In this document: one piece after another, positions 7,580-15,982 of the stretch
Layout of the letters: each line of letters opens with the position of its first letter
Position numbering within the stretch: position 1 is the first letter of the stretch
Origin: Phaeodactylibacter xiamenensis
GTDB lineage: Bacteria > Bacteroidota > Bacteroidia > Chitinophagales > Saprospiraceae
Direction of reading: 5' to 3'
DNA length: 64,000 nt
Assembly: GCF_000759025.1 (NCBI RefSeq)
Contig: NZ_JPOS01000082.1
Span: forward strand, 62,001 to 126,000
Made by a program: the position numbers and the translations under genes
The notes under the pieces: model-generated
Seen by the model: the letters and a program-made list of their open reading frames with translations, nothing else
Told to the model about the DNA's origin: nothing
Databases searched by the model: none

Positions 7580-8926
7580 TTAAACCACTTTCATATTTAC
7601 TGGGTCCCAGTCAATAAACCGGTTTTCAAAGTAGCTGTCGTTGCACAAAAGTGCCGGTGCACAGGCCCGGAAGCCGAAGATGGGGTCCTCCACGACTTGC
7701 CCGCCTTCGCGTATGGCGCGGAAGAGGTTGCCAAAGTGGTCGTAGTGGGCGCCTTTATAGCCTTTTTCCACCTCGTAGACCATCTTTTGGGGTGGCAGGA
7801 TTTGTTTGCGGTCGCTGCGGGTACCTGTTTCTTTCTCTTTGGCATCCAGGAAGGGATCATCACTGTGAACGGTGCGGTTGCGCTCAACGGTGACATCATT
7901 CCAGCCGATATTCATGGAGCCTTTGCTGCCGTTGATTTTAAGATAGGTAGAGCCGCTTGTGCCATCCACGAAATTACAGCGCAGGGAGAGGTTGAAGCCC
8001 GGGTGCGCTTCGCTGTCAGGGTAGTTGAACATGCCCAGCAGGACATCAGGCACTTCCCGGCCGTCCTTCCAGTACCGCAGTCCGCCCATGGCCGCGATGC
8101 GCTCCGGGCCTAGGGAACTGGTGATGAAATGGAGGCTGGAAAACAGGTGTACAAACAGGTCGCCCGACATGCCCGTGCCGTAATCCCGGTAGTTGCGCCA
8201 GCGGAAAAAGCGCAGAGGGTCAAAGTCACGCTTCGTGGTATTGGAGATGTACGTGGCCCAGTCCACCGTCTTTTCGCTGGCATCCTCAGGCACCGGGTAT
8301 TGCCAGGCACCGGCAGGGGAGTGGCGGGCCCAGAATCCCTCAGCGTAGTTGATGTCTCCTATTACCCCGGCTTCCAGCAGCTCTTTGGCCTTTTCATTGC
8401 CCAGAGAGGACAGGCCCTGACTGCCTACCATAAAGACGGTGCCATAGGCTTTCCAGGCATTAATCAGCTCCTGGCCTTCCCCAACGCTGTGCACCATCGG
8501 TTTTTCACAGTAGACGTGCTTGCCCGCTTTCATCGCATCAATGCTAATGGCTTTGTGCCAGTGGTCGGGCGTGCCGATGATGACCATGTCCACGTCCTTG
8601 CGTTTTAGAATGTCCTTGTAGTTCTTGGTCAGGAAAAGGTCCTGCCCCCAGCGCTCTTTAGCCGCTTCAAGCCGCCCGTCGTAGAGGTCACAGGCCGCAA
8701 CGATGCGTATGCCCTCGTGCTCCAGTGCGGTATTGACATCCACGGTGCCCATACCCCCTGCCCCGATCACAGCGATATTCAGCGTCTGTCCCGGTGCAGG
8801 GCGCGGTTTAGGTTTTAATATTTCATAAGGTACAGGGGCTTCCTGTGCCACCGACCTGGCGGCACCAGCCAGCGCAGCGCCTGCTAAGCCTGCTTTTTTG
8901 ATGAATGATCTGCGGTTTTGGCCCAT
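7580..8926 (-). CDS. Gfo/Idh/MocA oxidoreductase with Tat signal
   Basis: A 448-residue NAD(P)-dependent sugar oxidoreductase. The N-terminus MGQNRRSFIKKAGLAGAA is a twin-arginine signal, so the folded enzyme with its cofactor is exported. The Rossmann motif is VIGAGGMGTVDV, and the family hallmark EKPM follows at KHVYCEKPMVHS. The C-terminal half has the Gfo/Idh alpha-beta domain with HLFSSLHFIT. In gut and marine Bacteroidota such enzymes next to DUF1080 proteins oxidise the C3 hydroxyl of glycosides or reduce the product. It lies 50 bases upstream of the two DUF1080 genes on the same strand. Confidence 0.88.
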   Translation of the reverse strand: MGQNRRSFIKKAGLAGAALAGAARSVAQEAPVPYEILKPKPRPAPGQTLNIAVIGAGGMGTVDVNTALEHEGIRIVAACDLYDGRLEAAKERWGQDLFLTKNYKDILKRKDVDMVIIGTPDHWHKAISIDAMKAGKHVYCEKPMVHSVGEGQELINAWKAYGTVFMVGSQGLSSLGNEKAKELLEAGVIGDINYAEGFWARHSPAGAWQYPVPEDASEKTVDWATYISNTTKRDFDPLRFFRWRNYRDYGTGMSGDLFVHLFSSLHFITSSLGPERIAAMGGLRYWKDGREVPDVLLGMFNYPDSEAHPGFNLSLRCNFVDGTSGSTYLKINGSKGSMNIGWNDVTVERNRTVHSDDPFLDAKEKETGTRSDRKQILPPQKMVYEVEKGYKGAHYDHFGNLFRAIREGGQVVEDPIFGFRACAPALLCNDSYFENRFIDWDPVNMKVV

Positions 8927-9090
8927 AATTTGGTGGTTTCGTTTTGTGGTTTGATGAATTTAGCGCTTTAAATTAGGAAAAGGAGGAAGGAACTCCTACA
9001 ATGAAGCCGTGTTTATGCTGTTAGGAAAGGGAAAAGATGAGCATTTCTTCCCGAATTGTATTATCTTGTTGTGATACCAACTGTTTGTTT

Positions 9091-9750
9091 ATGTCAACTG
9101 TAATTGCTGCTATGCCACTGACCAATGAAGAGCTTTCTAAAACCGATGAACCGTTGCCGCTCCGCTATCCGGCATCGGAAGCAGAATATTGGTCGCTCGC
9201 ACAGGAAGCAGAGTATCGGGCAGACTACTACCGTGGAGAAATCATCGCGTCTATGAGTTATGAATCTGAAAACCATGCAGAGATTATGAATGAACTGATG
9301 TTTCATTTAAAGTCTATCTATCGTGGATCAAACGTCCGCTTTGGCAACAGCAACCGCCCGGTCTGTATCCCAACCTGCGGTAATGCCATTTTCAATCCGG
9401 ACGGCTCCGTCATTCAGCTGCCGGCCTGCTTTTATGAATACCAAAAAGGCATGCGGGCAGATTTGACGCCCATCGTGGTTTTTGAAGTGCTCTCGCCTTC
9501 CACCCGGGTGCGCGACCTGGGCGAGAAGCTGCCTTGTTACAAGCAGATTGAAGGCATTGAGCACATTCTTTACGTTGACGGGGCTACCGTTAAAGTACAC
9601 CACATGCAGCGGCAGGGGGATAATCAGTGGCTGGAAACGGTCTACACGGAAAAAGAAGTACACTTCGAAATCAACGGGAAGCCTATTAAAGTCGGGGATT
9701 TGTATGCCGGCGTTGATTTTGAAAAACCTGAAGATCAGTCTGGTAAATAG
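9091..9750 (+). CDS. Uma2 family putative endonuclease
   Basis: A 219-residue member of the Uma2 family (PD-(D/E)XK fold, formerly DUF820), widespread in cyanobacteria and Bacteroidota with no firm biological role. Visible are the opening ADYYRGEIIASMS, the active-site pieces NPDGSVI (usual PD) and VVFEVLSPSTRVRDLGEKLPCYKQ (E-x-K with the SPST turn), then IEHILYVD. The start was taken at 9091; the frame is open 18 codons further upstream and another ATG is at 9112. Its last 16 bases overlap the remnant of a gene on the other strand. Confidence 0.85.
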   Translation: MSTVIAAMPLTNEELSKTDEPLPLRYPASEAEYWSLAQEAEYRADYYRGEIIASMSYESENHAEIMNELMFHLKSIYRGSNVRFGNSNRPVCIPTCGNAIFNPDGSVIQLPACFYEYQKGMRADLTPIVVFEVLSPSTRVRDLGEKLPCYKQIEGIEHILYVDGATVKVHHMQRQGDNQWLETVYTEKEVHFEINGKPIKVGDLYAGVDFEKPEDQSGK

Positions 9751-9974
9751 CGTGCCGGTATCGGCTGCTCCTCTGTTTCTCCCATCCAATAGACACTGAC
9801 AATCCACCAGCGCTTTTCATCATAAAGCAATTGAATACTGTTAACGCCACGGGCAAAGGGTTCCTTGTCCGCTTTTGAACGGTAAGACTCATAGGTGCTG
9901 AATACAGGTGTGACCGTGCCATATGTTTCGGTGACCCGATGTATTTCTTTTTCGTGGAATCCGTTTTCCTCCAG
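9735..9974 (-). pseudogene. C-terminal remnant of an NTF2/SnoaL-like protein
   Basis: On the minus strand a 79-codon frame reads like the second half of an NTF2-fold protein: GFHEKEIHRVTETYGTV, VFSTYESYRSKADKEPF, GVNSIQLLYDEKRWWIVSVYW and MGETEEQPIP, ending in TGA at 9735. Immediately upstream in the same frame is TAG (9975-9977) and no start codon is available, so the N-terminal half (normally about 90 residues) is gone. The join to the upstream sequence at about 9975 looks like a deletion or rearrangement that placed the remnant beside the trp promoter. The stop overlaps the 3' end of the Uma2 gene. Confidence 0.72.
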
Positions 9975-10035
9975 CTATTTCCCTGAAGTAAATCGTCATA
10001 CTTTTGCAAGGGATTGAAAATATTTTCCATACACA

Positions 10036-10068
10036 TTTGTTTTTCTAAATCAAATGCCGTTATCTTTG
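10036..10068 (+). promoter_or_regulatory. Promoter of the tryptophan operon
   Basis: TTTG at 10036-10039 and TATCTTTG (TAnnTTTG) at 10061-10068, 21 bases apart, match both halves of the Bacteroidota housekeeping promoter. Transcription should begin near 10074, about 12 bases before the leader peptide start at 10086. This is the best promoter seen in the window. Confidence 0.75.
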
Positions 10069-10085
10069 GCGCAAACGCAATCGAA

Positions 10086-10151
10086 ATGAATTCTTTTACA
10101 AGCAATAACTGGTGGTGGTGGCACAATCGTTCGGGAGACCGGGTGAAGTGA
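10086..10151 (+). CDS. trpL: Tryptophan operon leader peptide with four tandem Trp codons
   Basis: A 21-codon frame, ATG 10086 to TGA 10149-10151, encodes MNSFTSNN, then four consecutive Trp codons (TGG at 10110-10121, residues 9-12), then HNRSGDRVK. It begins about 12 bases after the predicted transcription start and lies directly before an attenuator and trpE. A ribosome short of charged Trp-tRNA would stall at residues 9-12 and cover the 5' arm of the hairpin at 10094-10104. The gene name follows the role in other bacteria; there is no sequence homology to E. coli trpL. Confidence 0.85.
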   Translation: MNSFTSNNWWWWHNRSGDRVK

Positions 10152-10230
10152 CACGGCTATGCTTGTAAAACTCAATCAAGATAAAAAGCGGCTTGTCGAT
10201 TCACTCGGCAAGCCGCTTTTCTGTTTCACC
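10094..10230 (+). promoter_or_regulatory. Transcription attenuator of the trp operon
   Basis: Segment 1, TTTTACAAGCA at 10094-10104, lies inside the leader peptide just before the Trp codons and pairs perfectly over 11 bp with segment 2, TGCTTGTAAAA at 10160-10170. Segments 3 and 4 form the terminator at 10184-10220. A possible alternative pairing is GCTTG (10161-10165) with CAAGC (10209-10213) plus GGTGAA (10142-10147) with TTCACC (10225-10230), which would break the terminator when segment 2 is free. The leader stop codon at 10149-10151 places a finishing ribosome over segment 2, so readthrough needs stalling at Trp. The alternative pairing is weak and was not folded by program. Confidence 0.75.
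10184..10226 (+). terminator. Attenuator terminator before trpE
   Basis: AAAAGCGGCTTG (10184-10195) pairs perfectly with CAAGCCGCTTTT (10209-10220); TCG/CGG inside extends the stem to 15 bp with loop ATTCACT. The RNA then continues with TTTTCTGTTT, a usable U-rich tail. trpE starts 22 bases later. Confidence 0.85.
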
Positions 10231-10247
10231 GCATAACGAAATCATTC

Positions 10248-11666
10248 ATGCCAACGCTTACGGACACGACATACAAAATCAAAACCACGGTCAGGCGATA
10301 CCTGGCGGACACGGTTACGCCGGTGACGCTTTACCTCAAGGCGCGTGACCATTTCTCAGAACCGGTGCTGCTTGAGAACAACGACTTCCGCAATAAGGAG
10401 GATTGCTACTCCTTCATGGGGCTGGGCGTGCTGGGCAGCTTTCAGGTGCAGAACTTCCAGGTTACGGAGCGCTGGCCGGACGGCACAACGGAGCAGCATC
10501 AGGTCACTGATACCCTTGCTGTCCCGGCAGCGATGCAGGGTTTTCTCAAGCGCTTCGAGGTGGAACAGGATGCTGCCTACGCCGGCTTTAACGGGCTGAT
10601 TGGCTACACGGCTTTTGATGCGGTGCAGTATTTTGATACCCTGAAGTTTGATGCAGAAAAGCGGCGCTTCGATTTGCCGGATATCCGCTACAATCTTTAC
10701 CAGATCATCATCGCGATCAACCATTTTAAGGATGAGCTGTATGTGCTGGAAAATCTGCCGGAAGGTACGCCCTCCCGTATGGATGAGGTGGACCGGCTGA
10801 TCAAAAGCCAGAAGTTTGCCACCCATCATTTTCAGCGGGTGGGGGAAGAAGAGAGCAACCTCACCGATGAAGAATTTATGGAGCTGGTGCGCATTGGAAA
10901 GCATCACTGCCAGGTCGGGGATGTCTTTCAGATTGTCTTCTCCCGGCAGTTTTCCCAGAAGTATACCGGTGATGATTTTAGCGTGTACCGGGTGCTCCGT
11001 TCTATCAATCCTTCGCCCTACCTTTTCTACGCTGATTTTGGGAGTTACCGGATATTTGGCTCCAGCCCGGAGACACAAATGTCCGTAAACAAAGGCAAGG
11101 CAGTGGTCAATCCCATCGCCGGCACCTACCGACGTACCGGCGATCTGGAAGAAGATACCCGCAATGCCCTGGAACTGCGCGATGACCCTAAGGAAAATGC
11201 CGAGCACATCATGCTGGTCGACCTGGCCCGCAACGATCTGGGGCGCCACGCTACGAATGTCAAGGTGGAATCCCTCAAAGATATTCAGTACTTCAGCCAC
11301 GTGATCCATCTGGTCTCCAAGGTGACCGGTGAGCTGGGGCCGGATACGAACCCGGTTCAAGTCTTTGGCGATACCTTCCCGGCAGGTACGCTTTCCGGTG
11401 CGCCTAAGTACAAAGCCCTTGAGCTAATCAATCAGTACGAAAATCAAAACCGCAGCTTCTACGGCGGTGCCCTGGGGTACATCAACTTTAATGGAGAGAT
11501 GAACAACGCTATCGTCATCCGCTCTTTCCTGAGCAAGGACAATACCTTGTACTACCAGGCCGGCGCGGGCATCGTCGTGGCCAGTCAGGAAGCCAAAGAA
11601 TTACAGGAAGTCAATAACAAACTGGGCGCGCTCACCAAAGCACTGCGCGAAGCCGAAAAACTCTAA
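10248..11666 (+). CDS. trpE: Anthranilate synthase component I
   Basis: A 472-residue chorismate-binding enzyme that, with TrpG, makes anthranilate from chorismate and glutamine, the first committed step to tryptophan. The chorismate-binding core is clear: QIVFSRQF, SINPSPYLFYADFGSYRIFGSSPE, the PIAGTYRRTGD loop, ELRDDPKENAEHIMLVDLARNDLG, FGDTFPAGTLSGAPK and YYQAGAGIVVAS. The N-terminal domain, where Trp feedback inhibition acts, is about 170 residues; the usual LLES inhibitor motif is LLEN at about residues 40-43. It is the first structural gene after the attenuator and is followed three bases later by trpG. Confidence 0.96.
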   Translation: MPTLTDTTYKIKTTVRRYLADTVTPVTLYLKARDHFSEPVLLENNDFRNKEDCYSFMGLGVLGSFQVQNFQVTERWPDGTTEQHQVTDTLAVPAAMQGFLKRFEVEQDAAYAGFNGLIGYTAFDAVQYFDTLKFDAEKRRFDLPDIRYNLYQIIIAINHFKDELYVLENLPEGTPSRMDEVDRLIKSQKFATHHFQRVGEEESNLTDEEFMELVRIGKHHCQVGDVFQIVFSRQFSQKYTGDDFSVYRVLRSINPSPYLFYADFGSYRIFGSSPETQMSVNKGKAVVNPIAGTYRRTGDLEEDTRNALELRDDPKENAEHIMLVDLARNDLGRHATNVKVESLKDIQYFSHVIHLVSKVTGELGPDTNPVQVFGDTFPAGTLSGAPKYKALELINQYENQNRSFYGGALGYINFNGEMNNAIVIRSFLSKDNTLYYQAGAGIVVASQEAKELQEVNNKLGALTKALREAEKL

Positions 11667-11669
11667 AAC

Positions 11670-12266
11670 ATGAACATACTCGTTCTCGATAATTACGATT
11701 CTTTCACCTTCAATCTGGTGCAGTACATTCAGGAACTGCTGGAACAGGAGGTGACCGTGCGCCGCAATGACGCCATTTCCCTCGAAGAAGTGGACGATTT
11801 TGATGCCATCGTGCTTTCTCCCGGCCCGGGCCTGCCCGCTGAAGCCGGAATCATGCCGGAGCTGATTCAACGCTATGCTCCCACCAAGCCTATCCTTGGC
11901 GTTTGCCTCGGGCATCAGGCGATTGGTGAAGCCTTTGGCGCTGATTTGCTGAACCTTGAGGAAGTCTACCACGGCATTGAAACTCCGATTACCCGGGTAG
12001 TGGTCGATGCGCCCCTGTTCCTGGGGCTGCCGGATGAGTTTCAGGCCGGGCGCTACCACAGCTGGGTGGTGAAAAAGGACAGCCTGCCGCCGGAACTTGA
12101 AATAACCGCGGTGGACGACCAGGGTGAAATTATGGCGATGCGCCACCGGGATTACAACGTGCGTGGCATGCAGTTCCACCCGGAGTCCATCATGACACCG
12201 GAGGGCAAACAAATGCTCGCCAATTTCTTCAAGTATTGCGTAACCCCTGAACCGGTAACTGTTTGA
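11670..12266 (+). CDS. trpG: Anthranilate synthase component II (glutamine amidotransferase)
   Basis: A 198-residue class I glutamine amidotransferase that supplies ammonia to TrpE. The catalytic Cys79 sits in GVCLGHQAIGEAFG, and the His-Glu pair in MQFHPESIMTPEG near residues 168-172. The N-terminus MNILVLDNYDSFTFNLVQY and SPGPGLPAEAG (50-60) are standard for TrpG/PabA. PabA function in folate synthesis could be shared, since the proteins are alike. Separate from TrpD here, not fused. Confidence 0.96.
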   Translation: MNILVLDNYDSFTFNLVQYIQELLEQEVTVRRNDAISLEEVDDFDAIVLSPGPGLPAEAGIMPELIQRYAPTKPILGVCLGHQAIGEAFGADLLNLEEVYHGIETPITRVVVDAPLFLGLPDEFQAGRYHSWVVKKDSLPPELEITAVDDQGEIMAMRHRDYNVRGMQFHPESIMTPEGKQMLANFFKYCVTPEPVTV

Positions 12267-12268
12267 TT

Positions 12269-13261
12269 ATGAAAGCAATTCTTAACCGTCTCTTTAACCA
12301 TGAGCGGCTTAGCCGGAAGGAAGCCCGGCAGGTGCTGCTGGATATTTCCCACGCCCGCTACAATCATGTACAGGTGGCCAGTTTTATGACGGTCTTTCAA
12401 ATGCGACCGGTGGCGATTGCGGAGCTGCAGGGGTTCCGGGATGCGCTCCTGGAACTTTGCGTCCCCTTCGAAGTGGAGGGCATGGAAACCATTGATATTG
12501 TCGGTACGGGAGGTGATGGGAAAAACACTTTCAATATCTCCACCACTTCGGCTGTGGTCGTGGCTGGTGCGGGTTATAAGGTGACCAAACATGGCAGCTA
12601 CGGCGTATCTTCTTCCGTAGGGTCTTCCAATGTGTTGCAGGAGCTGGGCTACACCTTTACCAATGACACAGACACGCTGTGCCGTCAGCTTGATCAGGCG
12701 AACATTTGCTTTTTGCATGCCCCGTTATTCCACCCGGCTATGAAGGAAGTCGTACCCGTGCGCAAGCAGTTGGGTATGAAGACCTTCTTCAATATGCTTG
12801 GCCCATTGGTCAATCCGGTGCAGCCTACACATCAGTTGTTTGGGACGTTCGACCTAGAGCTGTCGAGACTGTATCAGTACATTATGCAGGAAACCGGTCG
12901 GCGCTACAGCATCGTTTATGCACTCGATGGGTACGATGAGGTCTCCCTGACCGGCCCTTTCCGGCTGCGCACCAATGAGTCGGACACCATTTTCACCCCG
13001 AAGGATTTACAGGCGCCGCAGTTGCAGCAGCAAGACCTGCACGGAGGCGACACGCCGGAAGAGGCGGCACGTATTTTCCGTTCGGTCCTTGAGGACACCT
13101 GCACTGAAGCTCAAAAAGCTGTCGTTGTAGCCAATGCCGGCCTTGCTATACAGTGCCTGCGCCCGGAGCAAAGCTTGTCCGATTGCATGGTGGAAGCCCG
13201 GGAAAGCATCGAAAGTGGGAAGGCCCGGCGTACCTTAGACCAATTGATTTCCATGAATTAA
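12269..13261 (+). CDS. trpD: Anthranilate phosphoribosyltransferase
   Basis: A 330-residue enzyme that joins anthranilate to phosphoribosyl pyrophosphate. The glycine-rich PRPP site is DIVGTGGDGKNTFNISTTSA, followed by KHGSYGVSSSVGSSNVLQELG (normally KHGNR..SS..GSADVLEALG) and FLHAPLFHPAMKEVVPVRKQLGMKTFFNMLGPLVNP. The ATG at 12269 lies two bases after the trpG stop. Full-length for the family. Confidence 0.95.
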   Translation: MKAILNRLFNHERLSRKEARQVLLDISHARYNHVQVASFMTVFQMRPVAIAELQGFRDALLELCVPFEVEGMETIDIVGTGGDGKNTFNISTTSAVVVAGAGYKVTKHGSYGVSSSVGSSNVLQELGYTFTNDTDTLCRQLDQANICFLHAPLFHPAMKEVVPVRKQLGMKTFFNMLGPLVNPVQPTHQLFGTFDLELSRLYQYIMQETGRRYSIVYALDGYDEVSLTGPFRLRTNESDTIFTPKDLQAPQLQQQDLHGGDTPEEAARIFRSVLEDTCTEAQKAVVVANAGLAIQCLRPEQSLSDCMVEARESIESGKARRTLDQLISMN

Positions 13262-13294
13262 ATCTGGCCTAAACTGGCCAACAAACAAGAAAAT

Positions 13295-14116
13295 ATGAAC
13301 ATCCTCGATAAAATCGTCGCCCACAAAAAGCAGGAGGTCGCTCAGCGCAGGGAACGCTACCCGGTCAAACTGCTGGAGCAAAGCATCTACTTCGATACCC
13401 CGGTGGTCTCCCTGAAGCAGTACCTCCGCCGGCCTGACAAATCGGGCATTATCGCTGAGTTTAAGCGGCGGTCTCCGTCCAAGGGAGATATTAACCCCTA
13501 TGCATCCGTAGAGCGGGTGTCGATTGGGTACATGCAGGCCGGGGCATCGGCGCTTTCCGTGCTCACAGATGGCGAGTTTTTTGGTGGTAAGAATGCCGAC
13601 CTTACGGAAGCCCGGGCATTCAACTTCTGCCCCATCCTTCGTAAAGATTTTATCATTGAGGAGTACCAATTGATTGAAGCCAAGTCGATTGGTGCGGATG
13701 CGGTGCTGCTCATTGCAGAGTGCCTGGAGGCTGGTCAGTTGGCTGCGCTGGCGAAGCAGGCCAAAGCCCTGGGGCTGGAAATCCTGATGGAAGTGCATAG
13801 TGCCGGGCAGTTAGCCAAATATGTGCCCGAGATTGATGCCGTGGGGGTCAACAACCGCGACCTGACCACCTTTAATGTAGATATTGCTACTTCCCTGGAG
13901 CTGATCGGGCAATTACCGGAAGGCGTAGCGCGGGTATCCGAAAGTGGCATCAGCGACCCACAGGTGGTGGCAGAGCTCCGTCATGCGGGGTATGAAGGCT
14001 TTTTGATTGGGGAGCACTTTATGAAGCAGGCAGAGCCTGGCAAGGCCTGCCAGGAATTTGTGAAGCAAGTCAGGCACGTGGAAGCGCTGCTGGACGGTGC
14101 AATTGCTGAAAATTAA
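13295..14116 (+). CDS. trpC: Indole-3-glycerol phosphate synthase
   Basis: A 273-residue TIM-barrel enzyme that closes the indole ring. Family motifs in order: ILDKIVAHKKQEV at the N-terminus, IIAEFKRRSPSKGDI (catalytic Lys), ALSVLTDGEFFGG, CPILRKDFIIEEYQL, GADAVLLIAECL, LEILMEVHS, AVGVNNRDLTTFNVD and VSESGISDP ending in FLIGEHFM. Gap of 33 bases after trpD, the widest within the operon. TrpC and TrpF are separate proteins here, unlike E. coli. Confidence 0.95.
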   Translation: MNILDKIVAHKKQEVAQRRERYPVKLLEQSIYFDTPVVSLKQYLRRPDKSGIIAEFKRRSPSKGDINPYASVERVSIGYMQAGASALSVLTDGEFFGGKNADLTEARAFNFCPILRKDFIIEEYQLIEAKSIGADAVLLIAECLEAGQLAALAKQAKALGLEILMEVHSAGQLAKYVPEIDAVGVNNRDLTTFNVDIATSLELIGQLPEGVARVSESGISDPQVVAELRHAGYEGFLIGEHFMKQAEPGKACQEFVKQVRHVEALLDGAIAEN

Positions 14117-14129
14117 ATACTATACTGGA

Positions 14130-14789
14130 ATGCAAATAAAAGTATGCGGGCTGCGCGAGCCGGAAAATATCCTGGAAGTCGCCCCATTGCCTGTCGATTG
14201 GCTGGGGTTAATTTTCTACGCCAATTCACCAAGAGCAGTAAAGCCTAAACTGGCGCAATGGCTGGAAGAGCAGGCGGAAGCGCTGTCCGGTAAAAAGCGG
14301 GTAGGCGTTTTTGTCAATGCAGAAATCGAGGAGGTGCTCAATGCCGTCCACGATTTTCAGCTCGACCTGGTGCAGCTGCACGGTGAGGAAAGCCCGGAAT
14401 ACTGTCAGCTCATCCGCAACCTCATGGAAACCACTTCCATGCGCAAAGCAAAGCTGATGAAAGCTTTTCAGGTAGGTGATGTTTTCGATTTCAACCGGGT
14501 GTATCCTTACGCTGCCCACTGTGCGTACGTGCTGTTTGACACGAAAGGCAAACACTACGGTGGCAATGGCGAACAGTTCAACTGGGAGCTGCTGCAGCAA
14601 TATCAGGGCGTGACGCCATTCTTCCTTAGCGGGGGCATTGGCCCGGAAGATGCAGCCGAAGTATTGGCTTTCCGCCACCCACAGCTATTTGGCATTGACC
14701 TGAATAGCAAATTTGAAACCGCTCCGGGCGTTAAGGGCCCCGGCTTGCTGAAACCCTTTCTCGAAACTTTGAAAAACAACACCTTATGA
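14130..14789 (+). CDS. trpF: Phosphoribosylanthranilate isomerase
   Basis: A 219-residue TIM-barrel isomerase between TrpD and TrpC in the pathway. The start MQIKVCGLREPENI contains the catalytic Cys in KVCGLR, followed by LGLIFYANSPRAV, KRVGVFVNAE, LDLVQLHGEESPEYC, a catalytic Asp in VLFDTKGKHYGGNGEQFNWELL and FFLSGGIGPEDA. The ATG at 14130 is 13 bases after trpC; the frame is open further upstream into trpC but without family similarity. The stop overlaps trpB by ATGA. Confidence 0.93.
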   Translation: MQIKVCGLREPENILEVAPLPVDWLGLIFYANSPRAVKPKLAQWLEEQAEALSGKKRVGVFVNAEIEEVLNAVHDFQLDLVQLHGEESPEYCQLIRNLMETTSMRKAKLMKAFQVGDVFDFNRVYPYAAHCAYVLFDTKGKHYGGNGEQFNWELLQQYQGVTPFFLSGGIGPEDAAEVLAFRHPQLFGIDLNSKFETAPGVKGPGLLKPFLETLKNNTL

Positions 14790-15982
14790 TTGCAGTGGAT
14801 GAAAGAGGCTACTACGGAGAGTTTGGCGGGGCTTACATACCCGAAATGCTCTATCCGAATATTGAAGAACTCCGGCAGCGGTACCTGGAGATTATGCAGG
14901 AGGAGACTTTCCAAAAGCAGTTCCATCGCTTGCTGCGTGATTATGTTGGACGGCCCTCGCCTTTGTACCTGGCAGAGCGGCTTTCGGAGCATTATAACAC
15001 CAATATTTACCTAAAGCGGGAAGACCTCAACCATACCGGCGCTCACAAAATCAACAACACCATCGGGCAAATCCTGCTGGCTAAGCGGTTGGGCAAAAAG
15101 CGAATTATCGCCGAGACAGGTGCCGGGCAACATGGCGTGGCCACAGCTACTGTCTGCGCCCTTATGGGCATGCCCTGCGTGGTCTACATGGGAGCAGTGG
15201 ACATCAAGCGGCAAGCCCCTAACGTTTCCCGTATGCGTATGCTCGGGGCGGAAGTGCGCCCGGCAGAAAGCGGCAGCCGAACGCTGAAGGATGCTACTAA
15301 CGAAGCCATCCGGGACTGGATCAACAACCCCGTGGATACGCATTACATCATTGGTTCTGCTGTAGGTCCACATCCTTATCCGGATATGGTCGCCCGTTTC
15401 CAATCTGTGATCAGTGAGGAAATGCAGTGGCAACTGGAGGAACACACCGGTCGTGCTAAGCCGGATGCTGTGATTGCCTGCGTTGGCGGTGGGAGCAATG
15501 CCGCTGGCGCCTATTTCCACTACCTGAATGAGCCCGACGTGCGCCTTATCGCGGTGGAAGCCGCTGGGAAAGGGGTGCATTCCGGGGAATCGGCAGCGAC
15601 AAGCATACTGGGAACCAAAGGTATCATTCACGGCAGCCGCACATTGCTTATGCAGACCAAAGACGGACAGATTGTAGAGCCTTATTCTCTTTCCGCGGGG
15701 CTGGATTACCCTGGTATTGGGCCTATGCACGCCCACCTCATTGCCAGCGGACGGGCAGAAGCCATCAGCATTACGGATGAGGAGGCCCTTAAAGCCGCCT
15801 ACTTCCTGTCGAGGAAAGAGGGCATTATCCCGGCATTGGAGACTTCCCATGCGTTTGCCGCGCTGGACGTTATGGAATACAACAGCAGTGATGTCATCGT
15901 CATCTGCCTCTCAGGTCGGGGCGACAAAGATCTGGAGACCTTCATTAATCATTTTGATGACTATCAAAACGGAGCATTATGA
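14786..15982 (+). CDS. trpB: Tryptophan synthase beta chain
   Basis: A 398-residue PLP enzyme that condenses indole with serine, in a complex with TrpA. The PLP lysine is Lys88 in EDLNHTGAHKINN; AETGAGQHGVATAT and the phosphate loop CVGGGSNAAG are typical of TrpB1. FGGAYIPEML at the N-terminus and GRGDKDLET near the C-terminus complete the family. It overlaps trpF upstream and trpA downstream by four bases each, so translation is probably coupled. A second, divergent TrpB-type gene lies at 43454. Confidence 0.97.
   Translation: MIAVDERGYYGEFGGAYIPEMLYPNIEELRQRYLEIMQEETFQKQFHRLLRDYVGRPSPLYLAERLSEHYNTNIYLKREDLNHTGAHKINNTIGQILLAKRLGKKRIIAETGAGQHGVATATVCALMGMPCVVYMGAVDIKRQAPNVSRMRMLGAEVRPAESGSRTLKDATNEAIRDWINNPVDTHYIIGSAVGPHPYPDMVARFQSVISEEMQWQLEEHTGRAKPDAVIACVGGGSNAAGAYFHYLNEPDVRLIAVEAAGKGVHSGESAATSILGTKGIIHGSRTLLMQTKDGQIVEPYSLSAGLDYPGIGPMHAHLIASGRAEAISITDEEALKAAYFLSRKEGIIPALETSHAFAALDVMEYNSSDVIVICLSGRGDKDLETFINHFDDYQNGAL

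Noticed and set aside
10356-11360. A 334-codon antisense frame in trpE
   Set aside because: trpE is certain on the other strand and the antisense peptide has no recognisable domain.
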